Shown in pieces: positions 56,269-64,000 of a DNA stretch of 64,000 nt; within the stretch, counting starts at the first letter, position 1; each line of letters starts with the position of its first letter. Under the pieces are notes generated by a model, which saw nothing but the letters and a program-made list of their open reading frames with translations, had not been told where the DNA came from and made no database searches. The position numbers were made by a program, and so were the translations under genes. This DNA comes from Microbulbifer sp. SAOS-129_SWC (GTDB taxonomy: Bacteria; Pseudomonadota; Gammaproteobacteria; Pseudomonadales; Cellvibrionaceae): positions 1-64,000 of the forward strand of contig NZ_CP155567.1 in the NCBI RefSeq assembly GCF_039696035.1, read 5' to 3'.

Positions 56269-57159
56269 ATGGCCAGTGAAAGCAGTTACTATGTGCCCGT
56301 GCAGTCCCGGTTGCCGATCCTGGCAACCATCGGCCTGTTCATGATGGCGTTTGGCGCCGCCTACTGGATTAACGGCAATGGAGCATACATTTTCTTTGCC
56401 GGCGCCCTGACCATGGCGGGGGTTCTGTGGTCGTGGTTTGCGCAGGTCATCCGCGAAAATATGGCCGGCCTCAACAGCGCGCAGTTGAAACGCTCATATG
56501 TCTGGGGGATGGGTTGGTTTATTTTCTCCGAAGTGATGTTCTTCGCCGCCTTCTTCGGTGCGCTCTATTACGTCCGTAACTTTGCCCTGCCATGGCTGGG
56601 TGGAGAGGGGGACCGCGGTTCCTCCAACCTGCTGTGGCAGGGGTTTGAAAACACCTGGCCGCTGAAGATCACTCCGGATGCCGCTATACACGGCGACGCC
56701 GCCACCGTGGTTGGTCCCCAGGCAACCATCGATCCCTGGCACCTGCCGCTGCTGAACACCGTGTTGCTGCTGTCTTCCAGCTTTACCGTGCACATTGCCC
56801 ATGTGCTGCTGAAAAAGAACAAGCGTAAAGCATTCAACCTGTGGCTCGGCGCCACCGTACTGCTGGGCGCCGGCTTCCTGTACTGCCAGGCGACCGAGTA
56901 CTACGAAGCCTACGAACACCTGGGTCTGACTCTGCACTCGGGTATCTACGGCACCACCTTCTTTATGCTCACCGGCTTCCACGGTGCCCACGTGACCCTG
57001 GGCACGATCATGTTGCTGGTGATGCTGTTGCGCTCGGTAATCGCCCACCATTTCAAGCCGGATGACCATTTCGGTTTCGAGGCGGCCAGCTGGTACTGGC
57101 ACTTTGTCGACGTGGTGTGGGTGGGGCTGTTTATCTTCGTCTACGTACTCGGTTCGTAA
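56269..57159 (+). CDS. coxC: Cytochrome c oxidase subunit III
   Basis: Seven-helix core subunit of the oxidase, 296 residues. It contains YVWGMGWFIFSEVMFFAAFFGALYY, ATEYYEAYEHLGLTLHSGIYG, FFMLTGFHGAHVTLGTIML and SWYWHFVDVVWVGLFIFVY, all diagnostic. A central loop of about 40 residues (GEGDRGSSNLLWQGFENTWP) is longer than in mitochondrial homologues. It ends the first block and is convergent with the DUF2909 gene. Confidence 0.97.
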   Translation: MASESSYYVPVQSRLPILATIGLFMMAFGAAYWINGNGAYIFFAGALTMAGVLWSWFAQVIRENMAGLNSAQLKRSYVWGMGWFIFSEVMFFAAFFGALYYVRNFALPWLGGEGDRGSSNLLWQGFENTWPLKITPDAAIHGDAATVVGPQATIDPWHLPLLNTVLLLSSSFTVHIAHVLLKKNKRKAFNLWLGATVLLGAGFLYCQATEYYEAYEHLGLTLHSGIYGTTFFMLTGFHGAHVTLGTIMLLVMLLRSVIAHHFKPDDHFGFEAASWYWHFVDVVWVGLFIFVYVLGS

Positions 57160-57172
57160 CGCAAAAGAGAGA

Positions 57173-57397
57173 TCAGTATTTATCGGCCCAGGGCGCGGTG
57201 TTGCTGAGAATGCCGGCATGAAAGCCATACCAGATGGCAAACACCAGCAGCGCCGCCAGGGTAATACGAATACCCAGCGCATACAGGGTGCGCTTCGACT
57301 GCGGCGCGCCCATATCGCGCAGTAGAAAGAACAGTGCACTGGAAAGGCTGACCAGCACGGCGAGAAACAACAAGACAATAACGACTTTCAGCCACAT
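57173..57397 (-). CDS. DUF2909 twin-transmembrane protein
   Basis: Protein of 74 residues with two helices (VVIVLLFLAVLVSLSSALFFLL, ITLAALLVFAIWYGF) joined by a short basic loop (APQSKRTLYALGIR). I recognise it as DUF2909. It occurs in cox clusters of pseudomonads, usually reversed as here, which suggests a role in oxidase assembly or stability that is unproven. Confidence 0.85.
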   Translation of the reverse strand: MWLKVVIVLLFLAVLVSLSSALFFLLRDMGAPQSKRTLYALGIRITLAALLVFAIWYGFHAGILSNTAPWADKY

Positions 57398-57415
57398 TTT
57401 TTATTAGCCATTTTG

Positions 57416-57440
57416 TAGTAGGAGCCTGTTTGCAGGCGAA
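57416..57440. repeat. REP-like palindromic repeat
   Basis: TAGTAGGAGCCTGTTTGCAGGCGAA: GTAGGAGC followed by a GCCTG/CAGGC stem and a GCGA-type end. The format resembles the Pseudomonas REP family (GTAGGAGC...GCGA). It lies in the gap between the DUF2909 and SURF1 genes and partly covers the SURF1 translation start region. Confidence 0.6.
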
Positions 57441-57447
57441 AATCGGC

Positions 57448-58188
57448 ATGACGGTACAAACTACTTCGGTTCAAACCGCAGACGCCAGTGTAGCACTGAT
57501 TCGCAACTGGCCGCTTACGCTGTTCAGCGCAGCCCTGTTGTTGCTGTTGGTCGGCCTGGGCTGCTGGCAGCTGCAGCGCGCCGGGGAAAAAGCCGCGCTC
57601 ACTGCCGCTATCGATACGCGCCTTGCAGCACAACCGCGAAACCCTTCCACCCTCGCACAGCTACAGCGCTATTCGCCGGTGCGCCTGCAGGGCCACTACA
57701 CCGACGAGCGCTACTATCTGGATAACCGCACACGCAATGGCAGCGCCGGCTATGAAATCCTGCAGGTATTTATCGCCGCGGATCAGCGCTGGCTGATCAA
57801 TCGCGGCTGGGTGGCTGCGGGTAATGATCGGGATGTTTTACCGGCTGTGCAATGGCCGCGGGCGGCGAAGGTAATTACCGGTTTCCTCTATCCGGTCTCC
57901 GCTTCAACTGCGAGTGAAAAATCCGTCGCGATGCGCATACAGAACCTGGACCGGGGTTTTACCGCGCCGCTGCGCCTCGCGCATCCCCACTGGAATATCC
58001 GCCTGAGTGCGGATTCGGATACCGCGCTGGTGACCGACTGGCAGCTGCTGAACTTCCCGCCGCAGCGCCATATCGCCTACGCCGTGCAGTGGTTTGCGAT
58101 GGCTGCAGCGCTGGCCATCTTGTGGCTGTATGCGGCCACCGGTCTGCGCGACTGGCTGAAAAACAATAATTATTCATTGAAGAGGTAA
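57448..58188 (+). CDS. SURF1 family oxidase assembly protein
   Basis: Protein of 246 residues with N- and C-terminal membrane helices (LTLFSAALLLLLVGLGCWQLQRA and HIAYAVQWFAMAAALAILWLY) around a periplasmic domain (YYLDNRTRNGSAGYEILQVF, WLINRGWVAAG). SURF1 helps place haem a in subunit I. I chose the ATG at 57448; a TTG at 57430 lies inside the REP-like repeat. Confidence 0.93.
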   Translation: MTVQTTSVQTADASVALIRNWPLTLFSAALLLLLVGLGCWQLQRAGEKAALTAAIDTRLAAQPRNPSTLAQLQRYSPVRLQGHYTDERYYLDNRTRNGSAGYEILQVFIAADQRWLINRGWVAAGNDRDVLPAVQWPRAAKVITGFLYPVSASTASEKSVAMRIQNLDRGFTAPLRLAHPHWNIRLSADSDTALVTDWQLLNFPPQRHIAYAVQWFAMAAALAILWLYAATGLRDWLKNNNYSLKR

Positions 58189-58194
58189 GGTGTC

Positions 58195-58821
58195 GTGAGT
58201 GAATTAGCGCACAGTAACGAGCTCCCCGAGGGACGTTCCGGTCTCAGCCGCCTGCAGGGCATCGCCGTACTCGCCGCGGTATTCGTGCCAATCCTGGCCG
58301 CCTATGTCGTCTACTACACCGGGGTTGGCATGCCCGCCGGTACCACCAACGAGGGGCAGTTGCTGCGCCCGCCGGTGCGCGTGCTGGACCTGCCATTCCA
58401 GGAGCGCGACGCAGGCCGCCTTCAGCTGGGTGCCGAGCAGCCCAGGTGGCGCTATCTCGTGATTCCCGCCGGGCGTTGCGCCAGTGCCTGTGAAAAACTC
58501 CTCTATACCAGCCGCCAGGTGCATATCCGTCTGGGGGAAAAAGCCGACCGTGTCGAGCGCCTGCTGGTGACCGCCGCCCCGCTGGGCGATGCGCGCTACC
58601 GGCAATTGCGGCAGCAACACCCGCGCCTGCGCTTTGTCACGCTGGAGCCCGCCGTGCTGGAAAAGCTGCAACGTGCGGCCGGCTTCCGCCAGTGGCATCA
58701 ACCGCGCGCATTGCTGGTCGACCAGCAGGGTTACGCGATGATGGCCTACGACAATCACCACAGTGGTAACCAGCTGCTCAAAGACATCAAGCGGCTGTTG
58801 AAATATTCCAACGAACAATAG
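58195..58821 (+). CDS. Membrane-anchored thioredoxin-like protein of the cox cluster
   Basis: Protein of 208 residues. A membrane helix (QGIAVLAAVFVPILAAYVVYY, about 21-41) is followed by a periplasmic domain with CASAC at residues 95-99, placed after a strand (WRYLVIPAG) as in SCO proteins, whose CPDVC has the same CxxxC spacing. LLVDQQGYAMMAYDNHH near the end also echoes the SCO fold. It probably handles copper or thiols in CuA assembly (inference). It lies between the SURF1 and ctaA genes. Confidence 0.8.
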   Translation: MSELAHSNELPEGRSGLSRLQGIAVLAAVFVPILAAYVVYYTGVGMPAGTTNEGQLLRPPVRVLDLPFQERDAGRLQLGAEQPRWRYLVIPAGRCASACEKLLYTSRQVHIRLGEKADRVERLLVTAAPLGDARYRQLRQQHPRLRFVTLEPAVLEKLQRAAGFRQWHQPRALLVDQQGYAMMAYDNHHSGNQLLKDIKRLLKYSNEQ

Positions 58822-58920
58822 GGGCATAGCGGGCTGTTGTGTCGTCCGCTACCGACAAGAATAACAACAGGGACCTCTGAACCGGAAAGCGGTCTCACCG
58901 GCATTCAAGGGTTCCCGGGT

Positions 58921-58941
58921 ACGGCGCTGCGGCAGCGCCGT
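58921..58941. repeat. 9-bp inverted repeat upstream of ctaA
   Basis: ACGGCGCTG (58921-58929) and CAGCGCCGT (58933-58941) form a perfect stem with a 3-base loop, in the 167-base gap before ctaA. No T-tract follows. It may affect the ctaA leader or stabilise the upstream transcript. Confidence 0.45.
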
Positions 58942-58988
58942 GGAAGTGCACAGGGGCGTGCGCAACGCGATGACACCGGGAGATAGCG

Positions 58989-60074
58989 ATGGAATACCTG
59001 GCAGGAGACCCCACTGAAAACAATGCGCACACCGATTGGCGTCTGCGCCTGGCGTTACTCGGCAGCTTGCTCGCAATTGCGGTGGTGGTGCTGGGTGCGT
59101 TTACGCGCCTGTCCGACGCCGGTCTCGGTTGTCCGGACTGGCCGGGCTGTTATGGCCATCTGACCTGGCCCGATGAGGCGCATGAGATTGCCAGTGCCAA
59201 TGCCGCGTTCCCGCAGTCGCCGGTGGCTACTGATAAAACCTGGCCGGAGATGGTACATCGTTATTTTGCCGGCACACTGCTACTGCTGGTGGCCGGCTTG
59301 ACGGTGCTGGCCTGGCGCCGCCGCGGTCAGCGGGGATTCAAGCAGACCCATTTTCTATTGGCGCTGATTCTGCTGCAGGCCGCCTTCGGCATGTGGACGG
59401 TCACATTGAAACTCTGGCCGCAGGTAGTGACTGCGCATCTGCTCGGCGGCATGGCGACGCTGGCAATGCTGTGGCTTACGGTGGAGCGGTTGCGCAACCG
59501 CGGCCGCTTTATTCCCGCACACGAATTTCGCGCACTGCAGAAACTGCGCCCGCTAGCGTTTGCCACCGTGGTCGCAGTGGGATTGCAGATTGCACTGGGC
59601 GGCTGGACCAGCTCCAACTATGCGGCACTGGCGTGTGCCGACTTTCCCACCTGCCACAGCCAGTGGTGGCCGCAGGCGGACTTCACCCAGGGCTTTAATA
59701 TTGCCCAGCATATCGGCCCGAATTATCTCGGTGGTGCGCTGGAAAATCAGGCGCGCACCGCCATCCACATCACCCACCGCATCGGCGCCCTGGTGGTCAG
59801 CGTGCTGGTGCTGACACTGGCGGCGCTGGCCTGGCGCGCCGGTTCGCGGCGCTGGGCGGTGGGGCTCGCCGCAGTGCTCGCGCTGCAGGTTTGTCTCGGT
59901 ATTGCCAATGTGGTGCTGTTTCTGCCGCTGCCCGTCGCGGTGGCGCACAATGCCTGTGCGGCGCTGTTGCTGTTGGGGTTACTGACCTTCTGTTACCGTA
60001 TCCAGACAGCGCAGCCAGCTGCGGGGAATCCGGTCGACGTCGATGAAGCACCACCACTGACGGGGGAACTGTGA
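58989..60074 (+). CDS. ctaA: Haem A synthase (CtaA/COX15)
   Basis: Oxidises the C8 methyl of haem O to make haem A. Eight membrane helices in two repeats with haem-ligand histidines are visible: MVHRYFAGTLLLLVAGL, VVTAHLLGGMATLAML, AIHITHRIGALVVSVLVLTL and VAVAHNACAALLLLGLL. GLGCPDWPGCYG and ACADFPTCHSQWWP are the paired cysteine loops. Length is 361 residues. The stop overlaps the next start (GTGA). Confidence 0.96.
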   Translation: MEYLAGDPTENNAHTDWRLRLALLGSLLAIAVVVLGAFTRLSDAGLGCPDWPGCYGHLTWPDEAHEIASANAAFPQSPVATDKTWPEMVHRYFAGTLLLLVAGLTVLAWRRRGQRGFKQTHFLLALILLQAAFGMWTVTLKLWPQVVTAHLLGGMATLAMLWLTVERLRNRGRFIPAHEFRALQKLRPLAFATVVAVGLQIALGGWTSSNYAALACADFPTCHSQWWPQADFTQGFNIAQHIGPNYLGGALENQARTAIHITHRIGALVVSVLVLTLAALAWRAGSRRWAVGLAAVLALQVCLGIANVVLFLPLPVAVAHNACAALLLLGLLTFCYRIQTAQPAAGNPVDVDEAPPLTGEL

Positions 60075-60439
60075 AAGCCAAGATACTTTTTATCGCGGTG
60101 TTGTTGGCCGGTTGCGACAGCATGACTTTTAACAGCAATTTGGGGAATTACGCTCGCGGCAAGATCGCCGCTGCGGGTGTGCGTGAATATACTCTCGCGC
60201 AAATCGGCCAGTACGATGCGGTGCCACTCGGCTACGTCGAAGCATCTTACTGCCAGGACAAGCCCGGTGAGCGCAAACCCAGCCGCGCAGGGCTGGTCGA
60301 GAAACTAAAACTGCAGACCCACAGCCGCGGCGGCAACGGTGTGGTGGTGGAAGCCTGCAGTGCGGACGCGGTGCCGTCCTGTATCGCATATATGCAGTGC
60401 CGGGCTTTGGCCTATGCAGTGCCGGAACGCAAAGGCTGA
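60071..60439 (+). CDS. RcsF-like outer-membrane lipoprotein
   Basis: Protein of 122 residues starting at GTG. The signal peptide ends in a lipobox (LLAGC, lipid-bearing Cys15). The mature part has an RcsF-like pattern: YVEASYCQDK, LKLQTHSRGGNGVVVEACSAD, and SCIAYMQCRALAY, with four cysteines for two disulfides. RcsF senses envelope stress in enterobacteria. No Rcs genes are in the window. It overlaps ctaA by 4 bases and sits 27 bases before ctaB, so it belongs to the cox assembly operon. Confidence 0.8.
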   Translation: MKAKILFIAVLLAGCDSMTFNSNLGNYARGKIAAAGVREYTLAQIGQYDAVPLGYVEASYCQDKPGERKPSRAGLVEKLKLQTHSRGGNGVVVEACSADAVPSCIAYMQCRALAYAVPERKG

Positions 60440-60466
60440 GCCTGAAAACCACAGTGAGGTGACGAC

Positions 60467-61360
60467 ATGAGCACACAAGCGGTAATACCCGGGCGCGCAC
60501 GCTGGCGCGACTACTACGAGCTCACCAAGCCGCGGGTGGTGATGCTGATGATCCTCACCTCGCTGATCGGCATGTTGCTGGCGGTGCCGGGCCTGCCGCC
60601 GCTGGATCTGCTGCTGCTGGGGAATCTGGGGATCGCGCTGTGTGCCGGCAGTGCCGCCGCGGTCAACCACCTGGTCGATCGCCATATCGACCTGAAGATG
60701 GCGCGCACCAGCAACCGCCCGGTAGCGCGCGGCCGCGTCGAGCCCCAGAGAGCACTGCTGTTCGCACTGGTGCTGGGCTGTGTCGGCATGGCGATACTGC
60801 TGGCCTGTGTCAACGCGGTGACAGCGTGGCTGACCCTGTTTTCACTGCTCGGCTACGCGGTGATTTACACCATGTTCCTCAAGCGCGCCACGCCGCAGAA
60901 TATCGTCATCGGCGGGCTCGCCGGCGCGGCGCCGCCGCTGCTGGGCTGGACTGCCGTCAGTGGCGACATGCACGGCCACGGTCTGCTGCTGGCGCTGATT
61001 ATCTTCGCCTGGACACCGCCGCATTTCTGGGCGCTGGCCGTGCATCGGCGTGAAGACTACGCGCGCGCCGAAATACCGATGCTGCCGGTCACTCACGGTG
61101 TCGCCTACACCAAGCTGCATATCCTGCTGTATACCCTGGTATTGCTGGCGGTAAGCCTGCTGCCGTTTGCCACCGGCATGCTCGGCTGGCTTTACCTGCT
61201 CGGCGCTGTGGTGCTGGGGCTTGGCTTTATTTACTGGGCTATCGAAATGTTGCGGGACAAAAACCCCGATGCCGGCATGGAGACGTTCAAGTACTCGATC
61301 ATTTACCTGATGGCGCTGTTCTGCATCATGCTGCTCGATCACTACCTGATTGCGGTGTAG
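60467..61360 (+). CDS. ctaB: Haem O synthase (protohaem IX farnesyltransferase)
   Basis: Polytopic UbiA-family prenyltransferase that adds a farnesyl group to haem B, giving haem O. It contains [37 protein letters not shown] (Asp-rich substrate site), [20 protein letters not shown], and [19 protein letters not shown]. Length is 297 residues. It supplies CtaA in the same operon. Confidence 0.97.
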   Translation: MSTQAVIPGRARWRDYYELTKPRVVMLMILTSLIGMLLAVPGLPPLDLLLLGNLGIALCAGSAAAVNHLVDRHIDLKMARTSNRPVARGRVEPQRALLFALVLGCVGMAILLACVNAVTAWLTLFSLLGYAVIYTMFLKRATPQNIVIGGLAGAAPPLLGWTAVSGDMHGHGLLLALIIFAWTPPHFWALAVHRREDYARAEIPMLPVTHGVAYTKLHILLYTLVLLAVSLLPFATGMLGWLYLLGAVVLGLGFIYWAIEMLRDKNPDAGMETFKYSIIYLMALFCIMLLDHYLIAV

Positions 61361-61364
61361 TTAC

Positions 61365-62048
61365 ATGGATAAACTCACAACTGCTGCACAAAACGCCAAG
61401 ACCCCGCAACAGCAGCGCGGCATTCTGATTACCGTGGTCGTATCGGTGCTGTTTATCTGCGCCGTGTTGCTCGGTTTCCTGCACAAAATGGGGCAGCCGC
61501 GGGTACTGACGGATTCCGAGCTGCGCGCCAATGGCGCGGTAAAACTGACACGCCCGCGCATTATCGACAATTTCGAATTGCTGTCGGACAGCGGCGAGCC
61601 GTTTCACACCAGCGCGCTGGCCGGCCACTGGACCCTGGTTTTCTTTGGCTTTACTCACTGCCCGGATGTCTGCCCGACGACGCTGGCGACACTGAACCAG
61701 TTCTACCAGATGCTGGATGCAGACACCCGCAAGCAGACGGATATCCTGCTGGTGTCCGTGGATCCCAAGCGCGACCGGCCACAGCAGCTGCGCGACTATG
61801 TGCGCTATTTCAATAAAGATTTCCGCGGACTGACCGGCGAATTCATCACCATCAAGCGCTTTGCCAACCAGCTCAATGTGCCGTTTAACAAGGTGCCGCT
61901 GGACGACGGCGACTACAGCGTGGATCACGGTGCGCAGATCGTATTGATCAACCCGCGTGGCCACTACCAAGCCTTCTTCAAGGCGCCGCAGGATCCGGCC
62001 AAAATGAAATTGACTTATCGTTCCATGCGCGCCACCTTTAGCGGCTGA
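61365..62048 (+). CDS. SCO1/SenC family copper chaperone
   Basis: Membrane-anchored thioredoxin-fold protein of 227 residues that delivers copper to CuA. One N-terminal helix (ILITVVVSVLFICAVLLGFL) precedes WTLVFFGFTHCPDVCPTTLA, with copper-binding Cys99 and Cys103, and VDHGAQIVLINPRG with the copper-ligand histidine (DHG). The ATG at 61365 lies 4 bases after the ctaB stop. It ends the oxidase cluster. Confidence 0.95.
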   Translation: MDKLTTAAQNAKTPQQQRGILITVVVSVLFICAVLLGFLHKMGQPRVLTDSELRANGAVKLTRPRIIDNFELLSDSGEPFHTSALAGHWTLVFFGFTHCPDVCPTTLATLNQFYQMLDADTRKQTDILLVSVDPKRDRPQQLRDYVRYFNKDFRGLTGEFITIKRFANQLNVPFNKVPLDDGDYSVDHGAQIVLINPRGHYQAFFKAPQDPAKMKLTYRSMRATFSG

Positions 62049-62073
62049 TCCACGACTGCACAGGCAGAGCACC

Positions 62074-62862
62074 ATGGCCGGACTACTGCCGACCCATCTG
62101 CGAGCAAAATCAACGCTACCACTATTTTGTACCGAGGTGTGGCTGGTCGCCGCCGCACTTTTGCTGTGCGCCATTCCTTTCGGATGGACCGGGCTACTGG
62201 CGCCATTCATTTGGCTGACCCTGTGCGCCCTGGAAAACGCGGATGGCTGGAGGCGTGGTTTGGTCTACCTGATAGCCGCACTGTTGATGTCGAGTGCTGC
62301 ACTGGGCGTACTACCGGGTAGCGAGCGGATCTTGTTGGCTCCCACCTACTCCGACAGCAGCGGCAACAGTATCCAGGCGGCCATCAATCCGGGCAAGGCG
62401 GTGATAGCCATCGCGATGCTTGTGTTGCTGGCGCGGTCGCGCTATCGACCGCGATGCAATGACCTGCCTTTTATAGCAGCAGTAATACTGATACCTCTGT
62501 CATGCGCGGCTGCCGTCTTCGGCCTGTCTGCCAAGTTTGCGCCCACCATCGTGCCTGCGGCAATGGTCAACCTCTTAGTGGTCTGTATCAGCGAAGAGGG
62601 CTTCTTTCGCTGGATATTACAGCGGGCCCTGGAGGAGGGATTCGGGCGCTGGCGCTGGTGCGTACCGATGGCTGTTACTGCCATTTTCACCGGATTGCAT
62701 ACCGGCTGGGCAGCCTCACCGGTGGTACTGCTCCTGGTTTCGGTAGCGGGCTTCTGCTACGCCGGCCTGTGGTATCTGCGGCGGAGTTTCTGGGCCTGCG
62801 TGCTGGCCCACTGGGGAGTCAATGCGCTGCACATGTTTCTCCTGCCTTACCCGCTCCATTAA
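62074..62862 (+). CDS. CPBP-family intramembrane glutamic endopeptidase
   Basis: Protein of 262 residues with about seven hydrophobic segments. The CPBP/Abi motifs are EEGFFRWIL (Glu174, Glu175, Arg179), FTGLHTGW with His, and LAHWGVNALH with His and Asn. Family members cleave within membranes; in some systems they process C-terminally tagged exported proteins or act in bacteriocin immunity. The substrate is unknown. Codon use is slightly more AT-rich than in the cox genes. It may be the first gene of the region leading to the NRPS boundary. Confidence 0.85.
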   Translation: MAGLLPTHLRAKSTLPLFCTEVWLVAAALLLCAIPFGWTGLLAPFIWLTLCALENADGWRRGLVYLIAALLMSSAALGVLPGSERILLAPTYSDSSGNSIQAAINPGKAVIAIAMLVLLARSRYRPRCNDLPFIAAVILIPLSCAAAVFGLSAKFAPTIVPAAMVNLLVVCISEEGFFRWILQRALEEGFGRWRWCVPMAVTAIFTGLHTGWAASPVVLLLVSVAGFCYAGLWYLRRSFWACVLAHWGVNALHMFLLPYPLH

Positions 62863-62916
62863 TACGATGCTAGCGGTTAGAATCCCCGATCTCCGTCCCA
62901 CAGACAAGGCACAATA

Positions 62917-63282
62917 ATGAACCTCAGCGCACATATCATCTATTCACTGATTTCCTACAAGCTGGCCTCGCTTATCGTCGGCAGTGTCTTTGCCTATATG
63001 GGCTATCGCCTGTTTATGTCTGGTATTTGGGGGAACGCCGGCCAGATGGAGACGGCATTCGGAAACACCAAGGTGGTACTTAAAGAAGCCGCCCCGGGAA
63101 CCTTTTTCGCCATATTCGGCGCACTGATTATCGCCATTACCCTGTACAAGGGCTTGGAGTTTGAGAACTACACCCGCGGCAAGCAGTCCTTTGTGGAGAT
63201 TGCGGAGGAAGGAGATGCAAATCTGCCACAGGCCGAATCGCAGCAGACCGCGAATACTGCGTTCAAGAAGAAATTGCGCTAA
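62917..63282 (+). CDS. Small two-helix membrane protein
   Basis: Protein of 121 residues with two membrane segments (LASLIVGSVFAYMGYRLFM and GTFFAIFGALIIAITLYKGL) and a charged C-terminal tail (FVEIAEEGDANLPQAES, ending FKKKLR). No family is recognised. It follows the CPBP protease gene by 54 bases and is the last gene before the AT-rich boundary. Confidence 0.75.
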   Translation: MNLSAHIIYSLISYKLASLIVGSVFAYMGYRLFMSGIWGNAGQMETAFGNTKVVLKEAAPGTFFAIFGALIIAITLYKGLEFENYTRGKQSFVEIAEEGDANLPQAESQQTANTAFKKKLR

Positions 63283-63751
63283 GGGACGGGCTGCCCGTGT
63301 TAGCCATTTCTATCCTTTTTGATGAGTATATGCTGATTTGCGTTGACTTATAGAAAACAACTCAAGTCACGCATCTAATAGTGATGGATATTCCTATAAA
63401 AATAATCAGTATCCTGTGTATGTGATTGCCTGGCATTATTCTTGTACGTCAATTCGGTGACAACAATATTGTCAGCTGGGCACCCTTTATGCGCGGTTGG
63501 CGTCATTCTGAAATTTCAGGCATTGTTAAAGCTCGAAGCGAAAATCTAGAATAAATTCTAGTCATTACTACAAAATTCAGCGTCCTATGTGTGAAGCTAT
63601 CAAGTAATACGTACGTTTTCCTGAATGGGATGTTTAAATCTCGTCGTTGATTTTTTGTTGCAAATTAATATCTAAGTCGATCTAGGGTGCGCTGGTAAGT
63701 AGCAAATTTATTAAGCTTTTTCTATTGTTTCTCAATATAAGGGATTTATTT
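63283..63751. other. AT-rich boundary region upstream of the NRPS gene
   Basis: About 470 bases, markedly more AT-rich than the rest of the window and without a supported gene. It contains three dyads: TGACAA/TTGTCA at 63458-63474, the palindrome CTGAAATTTCAG at 63508-63519, and CTAGAAT/ATTCTAG at 63546-63561. A weak promoter-like pair (TTGTAC 63442-63447, AATATT 63465-63470, 17-base spacer) overlaps the first dyad. The composition change marks a likely horizontally acquired segment. Confidence 0.6.
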
Positions 63752-64000
63752 ATGAGCAGTGCTGTAGCTGAAGTCCGCATTAAATCGAGTCACACAAATA
63801 ACAATACAACGAGGTCGATTAAGGATCTGGAGAAAAGCGATAGCAATACTGCGTCCTACCCTTCTGACAAAACAATACAAGAGGTCTTCGAAAAGCAGGT
63901 TAAGTTGACACCAGATCATATAGCAGTTGTGTTTGATGGCAGAAGTCTGACCTATGCGCAGCTGAATGGAATTGCTAACAACCTGGCTAAAAGTATCAGA
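63752..64000 (+). CDS. Nonribosomal peptide synthetase-type adenylation domain, 5' end only
   Basis: The first 83 codons of a gene that runs off the window. It starts ATG after AAGGGATTTATTT. After a polar, Asn/Ser/Lys-rich leader of about 45 residues comes IQEVFEKQVKLTPDHIAVVF and then DGRSLTYAQLNGIANNLA. This is the start of an amino-acid adenylation domain, with the A1-type LTYAQLN motif. No condensation domain precedes it, so it is either a loading module or a stand-alone adenylating enzyme. Codons are AT-rich (AGA, ATA, AAT), unlike the GC-rich backbone. Confidence 0.85.
   Translation, partial: MSSAVAEVRIKSSHTNNNTTRSIKDLEKSDSNTASYPSDKTIQEVFEKQVKLTPDHIAVVFDGRSLTYAQLNGIANNLAKSIR

Noticed and set aside
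63286..63298. Terminator after the small membrane protein
   Set aside because: Only a 5-bp stem (ACGGG/CCCGT) with no adjacent T-run.

Overview
This window is the origin-proximal part of a high-GC gammaproteobacterial chromosome. It opens on the first codon of dnaA and runs dnaA-dnaN-recF-gyrB. It then carries a backbone (gmhB-glyS-glyQ, lpxL, trkA-rsmB-fmt-def, LysM protein, dprA, tsaC, hemF, aroE; later a gamma-carbonic anhydrase, prlC, a YheV-like protein and an aa3 cytochrome oxidase cluster) in largely the same order as the origin region of Pseudomonas aeruginosa. The protein sequences, the osmoregulated glucan genes, the rhombosortase and the base composition suggest a marine member of the Cellvibrionales, Microbulbifer-like. 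That placement is inference. oriC itself must lie just outside the left edge, because no DnaA-box cluster is visible, but two perfect 16-bp parS palindromes sit inside recF.

Layout. 1-6423: replication genes. 6594-7464: an unusual pair, a small secreted protein and a membrane-tethered XRE regulator with a periplasmic STN-like domain. 7552-10843: PAPS-reductase-like protein, GNAT acetyltransferase, DUF2239 protein with palindromic upstream sites, and RlmI methyltransferase. 11048-13903: GlxA-type regulator, secreted trypsin-like protease, cytochrome P460. 14339-17954: a BlaI repressor with two operator palindromes, an M56 peptidase fused to ankyrin repeats (a BlaR1-like protein without a penicillin sensor), and a LACTB-like serine hydrolase. 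18009-22719: gmhB, glyS, glyQ, lpxL. 22764-26901: a MacB/LolCDE-type ABC export system. 27013-32811: trkH, trkA, rsmB, fmt, def. 33072-35358: LysM protein and dprA. 35383-39059: opgH/opgG. 39291-39917: rhombosortase. 40283-43646: a divergent second PurE, tsaC, hemF, an NTF2-like protein, aroE. 43868-45532: purE-purK. 45735-52476: a small membrane protein, carbonic anhydrase, prlC, YheV, two unrecognised proteins, a MATE exporter. 52961-62048: complete cytochrome c oxidase structural and assembly cluster. 62074-63282: CPBP protease and a small membrane protein. The last 700 bases turn clearly AT-rich and hold the first 83 codons of a protein beginning with a nonribosomal peptide synthetase adenylation domain, so a natural-product cluster probably starts at the right edge.

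The strongest candidates for something new are the BlaI / M56-ankyrin / LACTB-like operon, the XRE-STN membrane regulator with its small partner, the divergent PurE paralogue beside tsaC, the structured inverted-repeat element at 46776-46904, and the NRPS boundary. No tRNA, rRNA, CRISPR array or insertion sequence was seen. All family assignments come from reading motifs and remembered family sequences; no search was run.
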